A DNA stretch of 64,000 nucleotides from Chrysophaeum taylorii (GCA_029834535.1 JAQMWT010000391.1:186001-250000); one strand, 5' to 3'; shown: positions 27,717-38,139, numbered from the stretch's first letter. The notes: generated by a model not told the origin, from the sequence alone. Program-made: numbers and translations.

Positions 27717-28337
27717 ATGGTGGCGGCGGCTATGCCAGTGCTCCGCGAGGATGCCGCCCGCCGAGAGTGGATCGTGGCGGCCGTCCACGACGCTGAGGAG
27801 GCCGAGAAGCGACGGGAGACGCGCCTGCGTCGCGCCAAGTCCGAGGCCGAGGTCACGGTGCTTGAGAAGCGGTTCAGGCAAGAGCGACGCGCCGACGCCC
27901 AACGGATCGCCGACTTGAACGAGGAACGCCTCGAGATGCTACGGCTCTCGCTCAAGGCCCCCGTGTCTTCGACTCGCGCGAGGCCCGGCGGGGAGCGCGA
28001 GATGCCAGCCTCGACGGTACGCGAGCTACAGTTTTATAAAAAACTATACTCGAAACTCGACCCCCCGAGACGGCGGCGCCCCAGCCTCGCGCCGATTGCC
28101 GAGGCCCCCTACGACCGCCTCCGCGAGAAGAAGACGCTGCTGGCGCGCTTGGGCTCGATCCTTACCGAGGAACACGGCCTCCTGAAACACAGGAAGTATC
28201 ATGACACCGCCGCCTCTTCGAGACCCTCGACGTCCTCCTCAGAAGCGTCCTCGGCGCTCTTCGCCACCACTCCCGCAGCCGACTTGCCGCAACGCGTCCC
28301 GCGACGACCCCACGTCGTCCCTGTCCTTAGATTGTGA
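27717..28337 (+). CDS. Hypothetical coiled-coil protein
   Basis: 206 residues. The first ~90 form a charged, probably coiled-coil helix (EEAEKRRETRLRRAKSEAEV, then LEKRFRQERRADAQRIADLN). A second helical part follows (TVRELQFYKKLYSKL), then a Ser/Thr/Pro-rich tail. No family is recognised. Its stop is 5 bp from the stop of the convergent uL23m gene. AACCAAGGGGTT-like motifs near 27520-27640 are of unknown meaning. Confidence 0.5.
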   Translation: MVAAAMPVLREDAARREWIVAAVHDAEEAEKRRETRLRRAKSEAEVTVLEKRFRQERRADAQRIADLNEERLEMLRLSLKAPVSSTRARPGGEREMPASTVRELQFYKKLYSKLDPPRRRRPSLAPIAEAPYDRLREKKTLLARLGSILTEEHGLLKHRKYHDTAASSRPSTSSSEASSALFATTPAADLPQRVPRRPHVVPVLRL

Positions 28338-28342
28338 ACTAG

Positions 28343-28739
28343 TTACGCGATGTCCTCGTCCGGCGGCGGATCGTAGACGTTCGACCCTCTTTCGAAGGTC
28401 ACGATCGCCTAGGGAGCGGTCATTATTCGTTCGCGTGCACACTGTTCGCACCTTTTTAAAATCGGGTCGCGCGTACCCCACGACGAGCCGTTTGCCCATG
28501 AGCCGTTTTCGGCGTCCCAAGAAGTTCTGTGTCATGATCTTCTGTACCTTGAGGCCATAGATCTTCGTCAGATACTCCTTAATCTCGAACTTGTTCATGC
28601 TGGGCTCCACGCGAAAGGTTGCTTGCGGCGGCCCTGAATAACCGCTCACGTGGCGACGACAAGACGCACGGATTTTGTGCCCGATGTACTTGATCGATAG
28701 CAAGCTCATGTACTGGTTTGGAAAGAACACCTTGGGCAT
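28343..28739 (-). CDS. Mitochondrial ribosomal protein uL23 (L23/MRPL23)
   Basis: 117 residues from two exons, 28739-28452 and 28408-28343, with a 43-nt intron (28451-28409, GTGCGA...CCCTAG). Exon 1 holds the family core, including the loop typical of mitochondrial uL23: FRVEPSMNKFEIKEYLTKIY, then GLKVQKIMTQNFLGRRKRLM and YARPDFKK. Splicing continues in frame as AIVTFERGSNVYDPPPDEDI and a stop, restoring the common PD(F/Y)KKAIV(T) continuation. Reading through instead gives an Arg/Ser-rich tail that overlaps the neighbouring gene. It is placed in the organelle large subunit, near the peptide exit tunnel; mitochondrial rather than plastid origin is inferred from the sequence type. Confidence 0.85.
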
Positions 28740-29323
28740 CGCGGCGACGCGATGATGCTGTAGCCGCCGAACCTTACACAGACACTTACCCTCAAAACAT
28801 TACCACCACATACTTATTATCGTAATAACCCTACTAATTCGAATTTGAATGATGCCCGCGCGGGTGCTGCGCCTCGCCGAAGGCAGTTCGACCGACAGGC
28901 TCCCGCCACGAACTTCGGCGGTCTCGAGTGCTCCACTAGCACCGCTCGTGCGGTACCATCCATATCTCGTACTATGAAAAAAGACCGACGTCGGCCGCCG
29001 TGACGACTGACTGTGCGGACGGAGGAGTCGTTGTTGTTTGTTCGACTGTAGTAGTAGAGCAGTCCGGATAATAATAAGCCGCAGCGGCTCCGGTTTTGAA
29101 ATTTGAACCGGTGCGCCGCCAAGAATTCAAATATGCTTGTGCTGTACAGAATAGTGCACCCCACAAGATTCGAATCCTGCCGCCAAAATCAAATCGGCCC
29201 GCCAAAACCAGCAGTTCAACCAACTCGGCAATGCCACGTACGTATACATACTGGATTTTTCAGGCTTCAAGGAACTCGGATGCGTTCCTAGGATCTTCTT
29301 CGACGGCCATCCCGACACACATC

Positions 29324-30193
29324 ATGCAGACGACAGAGCTACGCCTAGAGGTTTTTGGCTTCCTCGACGCGACCAGTGTCGCGAGGTGCCAGGTCGTCTG
29401 TAGCGATTGGCGCGAGACGGCGAGCGAGTCATCCGTTTGGACATATCTCTGTTCCAGCGACTTCGCGGCTGCGCGACCTTGCATCGGGCTGATGCGACCG
29501 CAGGATCTTTACAAGAGCTTCGCGACGCACCGGACGCTCGCGGACGTGTGGTACGACGACGAGCCCCCCAAGAAGACGCGCTTTCGAATCATCGCTGTCG
29601 TCGACGGCAACGTCGTTGGGACCCTCAAACCGTCGCAGTACGACAACAAAGTCGTCGATCCAGACCGCTACTGGGTGCCGTGCTGCGACAGCGGCTTCGA
29701 GGCGTCTCTCTTCGACCTTACCGACGAGCCAATGGCCCACCTCTCGCTCCAGATTTGGTGCCTCGACGAAGAGACGCGCAACTGCGTGCTCCTCGTCGAA
29801 GACCAGCGACCGAGCTGGTGCACCATTTGCACCGACAATCCCCGCATGGCCAAGTATCTCCAGCGCGGCGATCTCCTGTGTTTCGGCCACTCCTTCCGCT
29901 ACTTGGGCGCCTACGCGACCATGGGAGCCTATGATCCGACGCGGGACGACGAAGGCCGGTATATGAGTGGTTACATGCACTTCCGGAAGAACGGCGACAT
30001 TTTCGAGCTCGTCCGCGTACAGCTCCTCGTTATGACGCTCAACTCGGAATTTTGCCGCGACCAGGCCTATCTCGAACGCTGCCTTTGGCGCGCCTGCAAC
30101 TCCGCGAAGCCTCCCTTCTCGAAGAGCCACCTCAGGCAACTATACAAACCACACAACGGTATCGACGACATCACGGCTTCGGTCTTCCTCTGA
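29324..30193 (+). CDS. F-box protein
   Basis: 289 residues from MQTTELRLEVFGFLD. The N-terminal ~45 residues fit an F-box (LRLEVFGFLDATSVARCQVV, then CSDWRETASESSVWTYL), the Skp1-binding part of SCF ubiquitin ligases. The remainder is mixed alpha/beta without WD or leucine-rich repeats (blocks RIIAVVDGNVVGTL, LSLQIWCLDEETRNCVLLVE and YMHFRKNGDIFELVRVQLLV). The substrate domain is not recognised. The frame is open upstream to 29096, but the upstream residues look like noncoding sequence. It ends ITASVFL. I see nothing convincing in 28740-29323. Confidence 0.65.
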   Translation: MQTTELRLEVFGFLDATSVARCQVVCSDWRETASESSVWTYLCSSDFAAARPCIGLMRPQDLYKSFATHRTLADVWYDDEPPKKTRFRIIAVVDGNVVGTLKPSQYDNKVVDPDRYWVPCCDSGFEASLFDLTDEPMAHLSLQIWCLDEETRNCVLLVEDQRPSWCTICTDNPRMAKYLQRGDLLCFGHSFRYLGAYATMGAYDPTRDDEGRYMSGYMHFRKNGDIFELVRVQLLVMTLNSEFCRDQAYLERCLWRACNSAKPPFSKSHLRQLYKPHNGIDDITASVFL

Positions 30194-31151
30194 CAAACCT
30201 CAACTGCCTTAGCACCGCTCGACTCCGCCCTCGGCGATCGGCTCTCATCTCGCGTGCGCTATTCGACGTAGCAGCCTTGTCTCCTAGTTTTTTTCTTCTG
30301 GTTTTGTGTTCTACTTTCATTAACACTTCGCGGGTGTGCTCCCCAAACCACGATTCGTGTATTTTTTTTGATAATGAATTTTGGTGTTGTTAGGAGTGTC
30401 GGGATAGAGCTTCCGCTGCTTGGCGGAAAATGTGGGAGTTAATAACATAGTCTTTCAACATGCGTCCACGCCAATGACCACTTTAAAAAACTGAAGAAAA
30501 TAATAGCCTTTCGGTTCGCAACGACCACGATGGAACGCGGTCGCACTGCTGCTCTTCAGAGGGCATTGCTGATTCTCGATGGAGATAGATAGATATACAT
30601 TTCGGAGAGACCGCACTATTTATTCAACTACGTGGTTCTCTCAGAGAAGTAGCGCTGACAGGTGCCGAAAAGAGGATCGCCGTGTGCCGCCTTGGTCTGT
30701 TGGCGCGCAGCAAAACAACAACTACGGGTAGCCCACGTAATTCGGATACAGCCCGATGCTCACAGGAAGATGTCATATTCGTCATCGCCTGGCGATACGG
30801 ATGTGGTTCGTCGATCCACAACGAAGTTTCCCTCCGTCACCTAGCATGCCTCCGTCTCGCTTGGGTCCACCAGTTGGAACGAAGACACTCCGACGATTTC
30901 CCGAAAAAGAGCGTGCGGAATTGACGGGCCCCTTTTGTTTTCTAGCAAGGGGATAGATAGGTATCACCGACTCGGAGACCGGCACGCGTCCGGAAAGACG
31001 GGATTCGCGTCTCGGGCGAGACAGGTCCGGAACGACGGTCCGTTGGAGTTCGGGTGCAGTTCTGGCGTGGCGGCCGCGGGCGCGGGCGGGCGTCCCAAGA
31101 GATTCGAAAGTTGAATCGCGCGTTGAAGGCGACCCGCCGGCATGACACCGA
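30194..31151. other. Spacer with no gene seen
   Basis: Short competing frames only; AT-richer than the flanking genes between about 30280 and 30500. It may hold the 5' end of the Crypton element, whose start codon is unresolved. Confidence 0.4.
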
Positions 31152-32049
31152 GTGAGACCCCCCGGCGCGAGGCGCGACGAGCGGACGTCGAGCGGAGCGG
31201 CGGCGACGGCGACGGCGGAGCGTTCGGCGCAGGTGAGCCGCGATCTTCGGGCGAGCCAGCTCGAGAGGCGGCCCGCGAACACGTCGAAGTCCTACGGGAC
31301 GTCGGCGGGCCCGGGGACGCGGTGGATCAAGCAATTCCGCGAGTTCGTGGCGGCGGCGCCGGGGTCGACGCTCTACGGCAACCGCATCGATCCGGATCGC
31401 GAGGCGTACGACGGCGGCGACGACCTCGTCACGCCGGACAAGTGCCTCGAGTTCTTGCGCTTCACGGCGGGGCGCGCGAAGCTCGACTCGTACGGCAAAC
31501 CTATCGACGGGGACGTGGTCGGCATCAGCACGCTGCGCCAGCTGCTGAAGGCCCTCGTCGACTACTACCAGGAGCAGCTAACCGACGACAAGTACAGGCA
31601 CCGCATCCAGAAGCACAACATCCCCTCGCCCCGATCGCACTACGGCGTCGCCATAGTGCTGTCGAATCACGCGAAGGACACGGCGCGCCGCAAGCGCCAG
31701 AAGTACCTGTGCCGCCACACGCGGGCGCTGCTGGTCGGCTACAACGACGAGCAGCACGGAATGCTCTGCGAGTACGCGCTCTTCGACGGCGCGCCGGGCC
31801 CGACCGAGCGCAACAAGCTCTTCCGCGGGACTCGCGCGCGATTCGCGCACGTGGTCCAGCACGTGCTCGCTCTGCGCGGCGACAGCCTCCGCAAGGCCCA
31901 ACTCGCCGACTGGCTCGTGTTTCAAACGCGGTCCGCCGAGGGCCCCACGCTTGCCGGCTGCTCGTCTTTCTCCACGACAACGGCAAGACGAACGTCACGG
32001 GACACGCCGACGTGAGCGCCGCGATGCGCCACGCGACGAACCCGGAGAG

Positions 32050-32095
32050 GTGAGCGCCCCGCCGCGTCGCGTCCGTTCACGCGCTGGATCCGCAG
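32050..32095 (+). other. 46-nt intron in the Crypton recombinase
   Basis: GTGAGC...ATCCGCAG, phase 2. Joining AG and G gives Arg and the continuous motif MRHATNPERCLHFSMALYL, matching the Crypton/Ndc10 pattern in which a Cys-containing turn precedes a hydrophobic helix. It also moves the reading frame to the one that stays open downstream. Confidence 0.8.
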
Positions 32096-32539
32096 GTGCC
32101 TCCACTTCAGCATGGCGCTCTACTTGTTCACGATGTGGACCGTTCTCGGCGTCCGCAAGCCCAATTACACGCCGTACGCCGGCGTGGACGAGAAGGACGG
32201 GCAGCCGATCGTCGTCCGCGAGTGGATGGACTACTTCCTCGTCTTCGACGGCAAGCCTGCTGGCCGCCGCGGCAAGTCGGGACCTCCCGACCCGAAGAAC
32301 CCGCTCTCGGACAAGGCGATGCTCGACGAGACCAAGGGCATGTACGCGCGGATCGCGGTTCCAATAGAAGACCCCGAGCACGTCGTCCACCTGCGCCGCG
32401 GCGAGGCTCTCCGGATGGCGGAGGCGGCCGGAGTCGGCCGCGACGAGCTGCGGCAAGCCGCACACCATCGGCAGGCGGACGCGCTCAGCGTGTCGTACTG
32501 CAACGACTTCCCGATGCGCTTCATTCGACACAGCGCCGG

Positions 32540-32638
32540 TTTCCCGATCGACGGTGGGTGTCGTGTGACGACGTCGCGCGATCGCTCGAGCTTTCCCGAT
32601 CATAGGCGGGTGTTACTACGTCGCGCGATCGCTCGAGC
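32540..32638 (+). repeat. Tandem duplication (52 + 47 nt) coinciding with an intron
   Basis: Unit 1 (32540-32591) and unit 2 (32592-32638) both start TTTCCCGATC and both end with the same 21 nt, ACGTCGCGCGATCGCTCGAGC. They differ at a few bases plus a 5-nt length difference. The deduced intron 32554-32605 (GTGGGT...ATAG) is 52 nt, exactly one unit, and runs from the GGT of unit 1 to the equivalent AGG of unit 2. Removing it joins FPIDG to GCYYVARS in the frame of the downstream domain. Confidence 0.85.
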
Positions 32639-33810
32639 CCGTGCCGGACCGACTCAGGAATATGGTCTTCGGCTCCGTGGTCGACCCGGTTCGAGCGATG
32701 ATGCGCTCCGACGAGGCGACCTTCGATCGCAATACGCGCAACCACCTCGACATGCTCGATCACCTCGCCGAGTGCCTCGTCCAAGATGCGGCGCTCATGC
32801 GCAAACTTGGGAAGATGGACGACCACCCGATGTGGGGCTTCGCGCCGTTCAACACGAAAGAGTTCGCCGACTACGTCGAGCGCCAAGACGCCGCCATGAA
32901 GAACATGCCGATCGAGCGCCTGCGGATGACGGCGGCGGCGGCGCAGGAGCGCGGCGACACGCTGACTGCCGCCGCCATCAACGCGATCTACGCCTCGCTC
33001 TGCGACACCCACCACAAGGTCGCCGCCGCGGCCGTCCCCTCGACGACGACCGCCGTCCGGCTCGCGAACACGCCCGCGCGCCAGCTCAGCGAGATCCACA
33101 GCCGCGTATGCGACGCCCAGTCTCGTCCCGAGGCTACCGTCGTGCCCGCCGGGCGCTCGACCGCTCGAAGTGGCCACGCCGATCCGCCTGCGACGCCACC
33201 ACGTCGTCTTGCCACCGAGGACATGGCGGACGACGAGCTCATGTTTGGCATGCGACCTCTCGTCGTTGCTGACTCGTCGACCTGGGACGAGGACCCGCTC
33301 CCCAAATTCGCGTCGTGTTATCAGCTACGACCGTGCGAGTCACCCCAGGAGGTGGCCCAAGAGTACTTTCGCGGCGTCGACTGGGGCCCGCCGGTCAAGG
33401 AGCTCGAGCGCTTCTACGGTCCAAAAAAGCGGTCCGGGATGGGCAAAAACGGCAAGCACTCGTGGCGCTCGAATGGCACCCGCAAGGACAACCGCGCTTT
33501 CGAGAAAGCGTTCAGCAAGCGCGCCGTGATCTACGAGGTCCTAGACGCGAGGGGCGAGGACGCGGGCGTCGCATTCCTCGACGGACTCATCAAGGACCAG
33601 TTCCCCCACTCCCGCAAATCCGAGAGTTCCCACCTCGTCTGGCCCCAGAAGGAGCTCTCAAAGCGAAGGCCCAACTACGCCAAGAACCGCGCCCGTGGCA
33701 AAAAGGGCCGTGATGGGGGCCCAAGTAAGAAGCAACGACTCGTCGATGGCGCTGCCACCCACGACAAATCCACGAACGCCGACAACAACGACGACGACCT
33801 GCCGACCTGA

Positions 33811-36300
33811 GCTTTTGCGTGGTCGACGCAAATAGCCCCGGATAAGGCGACCTAGTCTTGTTAACTGGCGTTCATTTTGTGAAACTGGCGGGCGCTTGTG
33901 CCACGAGTGGCTGGGCCTCGCCCTCCAACTAGCAATGGGTCGGGAGAGTTGACCATCCGTGGGTGCGCGGTGGTGGCGAAGCCACGAGGGATCGGGGACC
34001 AGAGGAGGCGTAGTTCGTCAGCATATTGGTCTCGGCCCAGTCTCGGCCCAGGATGAGGAGTTTTTGGGTCTGCTCTAAGTCCTGAGTGCTGGCGCCGGGG
34101 TCGACGGCAAATCGCTGCAGCGAGAGTCGGACCCCTAGCAAGCCCAGCGCCGAAAGAAAGGGCGCAACCAGAATGTCCAGAATGTTCCCAGAAACCGTTC
34201 TCACAGATTGGGTGCGTTCGGAGCGCGATGGGAGGGGCGCGGCGTTCGATTGCGGGAACAACGACGAAGGCGACAGCGGCGGTTCGTGTATCATCGACTC
34301 GACGTTCACCGTGCCGAGGAGGAACGAGCAGGATTTAACCGCCGTGAGTCCTCCTGGACGGAGTCACGACTCGGCCAAGTCTCAAGAGACATTCCTGGTG
34401 AGACGCGCTGGAGAAGTCGAAGTCCAGCGATAAGCCGAATAGGAAGCACCGAGACTGAAGGATTGACTGGGACACCTGATGTCAAGTACGAAGGCTCCCG
34501 TCGAAGCTTCGAGACCTTGAGCGTAGTGCACGTACGGGATCATCGCTCGATATTCTTTCCAGTTCCCACATCGAGCGGCATGATCGCGGGGCATTCGTTC
34601 GACAGTTATGGGTGGGCCTTGGCGTCTAGACGCGATTGCCGGAGCATCTGCACGAGATGGCTGCTTTGGTCCCTTTCTTATGGTTCGAGTCGTTGGTGAA
34701 GCGAAGCGGCGCGTGCGTCGATGCCAGGCTCAAGCGTGCCGAGCGCGCCTCGGGTCCAAGTTCCTCCTTGACTAGTGTCGTGATTCACGTCGAGCAGCGC
34801 ACTCGACAACATCGGCACAGCCTGTCGCCCCGTTTCCTCGTCCAGCCCTCGAGCAAGAATATACCACGTGACCACAGCTTGCTCCTTGCGGGGCAGATCC
34901 AGGGACTCGCTAGGTTCGGGTAACTCGCTAGCCTCGTAGCAATGAGCCGGGCGTTGAAGGGAGGAGGCTCCTGGGCGTTACGTCGCGCTGATAGGGCCCG
35001 CGCGGCGCACGTGTAGGGCTTGGCGCCTAAGTGTTATGTTATGCCCCGGTGCACACGTAACAGAAAACTTTTAAGCACGTTAGACAGAAATGTTACTGAG
35101 TACCCAAGTATTCTATCACATTCCTGTCAAAATACGACAGGAATGTGATAGAATACTTGGGTACTCAGTAACATTTCTGTCTAACGTGCTTGAAAGTTTT
35201 CTGTCGTTCTCCGAGGCTCGAGGCCGCCTAACAGCGACCCCTCGCTCGTTGATCTCCAAAGCCACAAGCTCCAGGGGCTCACTATGAGGATACCCTCGAG
35301 GATACGGAGAGCTTTCCGTGGTGCGGGTGCACCTTGCCGCGCTTCGTGCCGGCGATCTTGGTTATACTAGTACAAAATTCGGCTTCGGTTACTCGGGCCG
35401 CACCCTCCCTCCCGCGCCAAGGACACCGATGAGAAAAGCGCAAGCGCCCCTTCCTCTACCGAATCGGTCGCAAGAGCGCAGGCGGTTAGGAAGCTACACT
35501 ACGCTACACTCGCGGCGACGTGTTCTCCGCGCGGGTTGAGGTCTGCCGCACGTGCTCTCGGGTTCCTCGATCCGGATCAGCACCCAAGAGGAGGGCGACA
35601 AGGAAGCCCTGCACGTCGGACGCCGCCGCAACCGACCGTCGGCGAGACGCGCGAGCAGCAAGCCGCAACAACACCGAGAGCGCGCGAGAGCGCGTGCTCG
35701 GACGCGCGACCACGAGCTGCGGTCGATGTCGGCGGCGGGTCGCCGAGCCCTCGACCGTCGCGCGAACCGCGCGTCGGTGGTCGACGGGGTTGGTACGCCC
35801 AACATCGACGGGACCCACAACGCTCCGAAACACTTCGCCTGCTCCTCGCCGCCCGCGCAGGCAGCGGCCGCGCAGAATTCGGGCTTCTCGGACGTCGTCG
35901 CGCGAAGGCCTTCGGCGCGGCCGCCCGGTCGCGCCGCCCGGCATTGGCCAGAGCTGGCGACGTCGGGGCGCGCGGCGGCCCTCGGCGGTCGCCCGCCCCG
36001 GGGGTGGTCGGGCGCCTCGACGCGGACCGAGGGGCTGAGGACGCGATACCTCGGATTCCGAAAAGTTGGGACGGCTTCCGTTTAGCGGGACGGGTTCGCC
36101 CCGCGGGGAGGGACGGGTAAGGCTTCGCGGCGACAAGTAGACCCGGGTGATACGCTCTAGGTATCCACTCGGGTTTTCTATAGTAGGGATAACTAAAACC
36201 AATACCCCTTTCGTATCCTAGTGTAATAAGTGTACAATACCAGTAGTACCAGTAGTGGTAGAAATAGAGAGAAACGGCGGGCGGCGTTCAAATCATATAT
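33811..36300. other. Decayed DNA with no confident gene
   Basis: Protein-like minus-strand blocks occur in different frames: DILVAPFLSALGLLGVRLSL (about 34150), YRAMIPYVHYAQGLEASTGA (about 34540) and VTWYILARGLDEETGR (about 34860), with stops between them. This suggests an old minus-strand gene or element, about 33930-34900, of unknown family. 35500-36100 is GC-rich with open frames on both strands and no recognisable domain. The palindrome at 35060-35204 lies between. Confidence 0.35.
35060..35204. repeat. 145-bp near-perfect palindrome (69-bp arms, 7-nt loop)
   Basis: The left arm 35060-35128 (ACAGAAAACTTTTAAGCACG ... CCTGTC) and right arm 35136-35204 are reverse complements with one mismatch (T against the expected C in the CTTTTAAG part). 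The loop is AAAATAC. No target-site duplication is obvious. It may be a fold-back element or MITE, or a hairpin RNA source. Confidence 0.95.
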
Positions 36301-36402
36301 TACGATTAACGTTGCTGTTCAACATATATAGATGATTATAAAATCGATCGTCGTCCAGTCGAGAGAGGGGACGGGGATTTTCCCCTTTAGACTCTCTGCT
36401 GT

Positions 36403-37944
36403 ATGCGACGACGTCGTCGTCGTTGTTGCGGCGAGGGGGAAGAAGAAGAAGACTGGGCGTACGGGGGGCTGCCGAGTGGCGAGATCGAGATTGAGGTGTT
36501 GGAGGCGGCGACGCACCGGCGGCTGTGCGCGCTGGTGGAGTCGAAGTTGGAGGTGTTTAGCGTGCTGGAGGACGCGTGGTCGCACATGGTGGCGCGGGTG
36601 GCGTGCGCATCGTCGGAGGAGAGCGAGGTGTGGGCGCGGTTCATCGCCTCGGAGACGTGGCTGTACGCGAAACGGCTCGAGGCCTCGCGGGCGCGAACGC
36701 CTCTGGTCGAGGGCGCGGCGCAGTGGTTGTGCGCGTCTCGGCCAGAAGCGTTGGCGCGCGCGGTAGGCGCGCGGCGCGTCGACGACGATCGGCTGGGGGT
36801 CGGCGTGCGAGCGTGGTTCTGCGAAGAGGAGCCGGTGTTTTCGATGCCGCTGCACGGCCGACGGACGAGGGCGGCCGGGTCGGTCTGGGCCGATTGCGGG
36901 CCGGCGGTCGCCGCGCGGCACGACGTCGTACTCGCGGGGGGGCACGCGTTCTTCGCGACGGCGGGCCTCGTCGAGGTCGCGGTGGCGCGGTTCCGGCGGC
37001 GGCTGCGTGGCGACCTCGGGCTGGCGAGGCGCGCGCTCGAGCAGAAGGGGGGGGTTCCGTTGGAGCCGCGGATTAAACGGCTCGTCTCGGCGACGCGCGC
37101 GGCGCTCGCCGCCTCGATCGTTCCACCCATGTCCCGCGCGCACCGGAGCCCGACCCTCAAGGTCATCGAGGACGTTCGTTCTTTCGACCTAGTTATGTTC
37201 CCTGGCCGATTGCCAGCGAAAAGGTCGCGGTTCCGCCAAGAATTCGCCCGTCGCGCGCCGGCCACCCGGCTCCCGCCGTGCGCGGCCCAGATGCACCGCG
37301 GCCTCCGGCAGACGCACCATCTCAAGCACCACGCACGCTTCCAGTACGCCACCTTCCTCAAGACCATCGGGATCACCTACGCCCAGGCCCTCGAGCTCTG
37401 GAGAGCAGAGTTTATTCTGGCTCCGCACCTTTGCTCCAAGCCGTGGGTCGCGTACGAGAAGCAGCTACGAACTCTTTTCGAGAGGGACCCCGCGGGCACC
37501 CTCGCGCACACGTGCGAGAGCGGCATGGCCGACAAGTCGCCGCGTCCCAACCGAGCCACCGGCGAGTTCCACGGTTGCCCCTTTGTATTCGACTCGAAAA
37601 CCGACCTCGAGGACCTCCTCGAACACATGGGCGTCCCGCAACCGGCACGAGTCCTCGCCGACGACGACGAGGAGGAGGATGGCGCGTCGCGTGTGCCTTA
37701 CTCCCTCCGCTGCTGTTCGAGGGCCTTTCGAGCCCTCCATCCGAAGACTCCCGTGGCCCCGCCGGCCGCGAGGAGTAAGCCACGCCCGTCTTGCCAGGGG
37801 GGTAGCGTCGTCTTTCGCCGACCCTGCGACTGGGTCTATCGGAGCTTCGCCACCGTGCCGCTCGTTTCTCCTGCGGTTGGGGGGATGGGCAGCCGCGCGA
37901 AAAGGCCTTATTCGTCCTCTTCTTCTTCTGCTGCTGCTTTGTAA
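36403..37944 (+). CDS. DNA primase large subunit (PRIM2 / PriL)
   Basis: 513 residues, about the usual length (human 509). PRIM2 pairs with the catalytic primase and DNA polymerase alpha to start replication; its C-terminal 4Fe-4S domain binds the template and initiating nucleotide. An early segment (LPSGEIEIEVLEAATHRRLCALVE) matches the family's EI-L-EFE start. The Fe-S domain is clear: LPPCAAQMHRGLRQTHHLKH, FQYATFLKTIGITYAQALELW, and FHGCPF. Four candidate ligand cysteines at residues 293, 371 (HTCESG), 392 (HGCPF) and 437 or 438 (SLRCCSRAF) have spacing close to human C287, C367, C384 and C424. The N-terminal half is divergent. The tail is poly-Ser/Ala. It starts MRRRRRRCC. Confidence 0.88.
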   Translation: MRRRRRRCCGEGEEEEDWAYGGLPSGEIEIEVLEAATHRRLCALVESKLEVFSVLEDAWSHMVARVACASSEESEVWARFIASETWLYAKRLEASRARTPLVEGAAQWLCASRPEALARAVGARRVDDDRLGVGVRAWFCEEEPVFSMPLHGRRTRAAGSVWADCGPAVAARHDVVLAGGHAFFATAGLVEVAVARFRRRLRGDLGLARRALEQKGGVPLEPRIKRLVSATRAALAASIVPPMSRAHRSPTLKVIEDVRSFDLVMFPGRLPAKRSRFRQEFARRAPATRLPPCAAQMHRGLRQTHHLKHHARFQYATFLKTIGITYAQALELWRAEFILAPHLCSKPWVAYEKQLRTLFERDPAGTLAHTCESGMADKSPRPNRATGEFHGCPFVFDSKTDLEDLLEHMGVPQPARVLADDDEEEDGASRVPYSLRCCSRAFRALHPKTPVAPPAARSKPRPSCQGGSVVFRRPCDWVYRSFATVPLVSPAVGGMGSRAKRPYSSSSSSAAAL

Positions 37945-38006
37945 TCGAAGAAACAACAAACTGAAGCGGAAATTTTAATAACGGCGCGATTGCCGGCCAG
38001 GAGGGC

Positions 38007-38062
38007 GAAGAAGAAGAAGAAGAAGAAGAAGAAGCATAAGGAGGAGGAGAAGAAGAAGAAGA
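38007..38062 (+). repeat. (GAA)n-rich tract
   Basis: A purine-rich GAA/GGA simple repeat in the spacer between PRIM2 and the convergent phosphatase gene. Confidence 0.85.
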
Positions 38063-38139
38063 ATCACCATGATGATCTTCTTAAATCTCATAAATACAGT
38101 TTTGGGCAAATAAAAGCAGAATCGCCGACCGACCAGACG

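Larger units (their letters stand above)
31152..33810 (+). mobile_element. Crypton-type DNA transposon: tyrosine recombinase with GCR1-like C-terminal domain
   Basis: Cryptons move with a tyrosine recombinase and have no terminal inverted repeats. Coding segments: 31152-31946, a -1 frame change, 31946-32049, intron 32050-32095, 32096-32553, intron 32554-32605, then 32606-33810. In order the protein shows an N-terminal helical domain, the block GDSLRKAQLADWLV (candidate catalytic Arg), HDNGKTNVTGHADVSAAMRH (beta-hairpin Lys), NPERCLHFSMALYLFTMW, a His/Arg region (QAAHHRQADAL, not a clean HxxR), RHSAGF, and GGCYYVARSLEPVPDRL with the candidate nucleophile Tyr. The C terminus carries a GCR1_C-like DNA-binding domain (VKELERFYG ... 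HSWRSNGTR ... KAFSKRAVIYEV) and a basic tail. No in-frame ATG is visible at the 5' end. It may be active if the -1 change is programmed; otherwise it is a recent relic. Confidence 0.7.

Noticed and set aside
29140-29250. tRNA-like sequence on the minus strand (GATTCGAATC box, GCCGAGTTGGTTGAACTGC D-arm-like)
   Set aside because: The acceptor stem does not pair and the T-stem fails with TTCGAAT as loop; only isolated boxes resemble a tRNA.
35504-36202. Open frames on both strands of the 35.5-36.2 kb region
   Set aside because: All are Arg/Ala/Pro-rich with no domain; consistent with GC-rich noncoding DNA.
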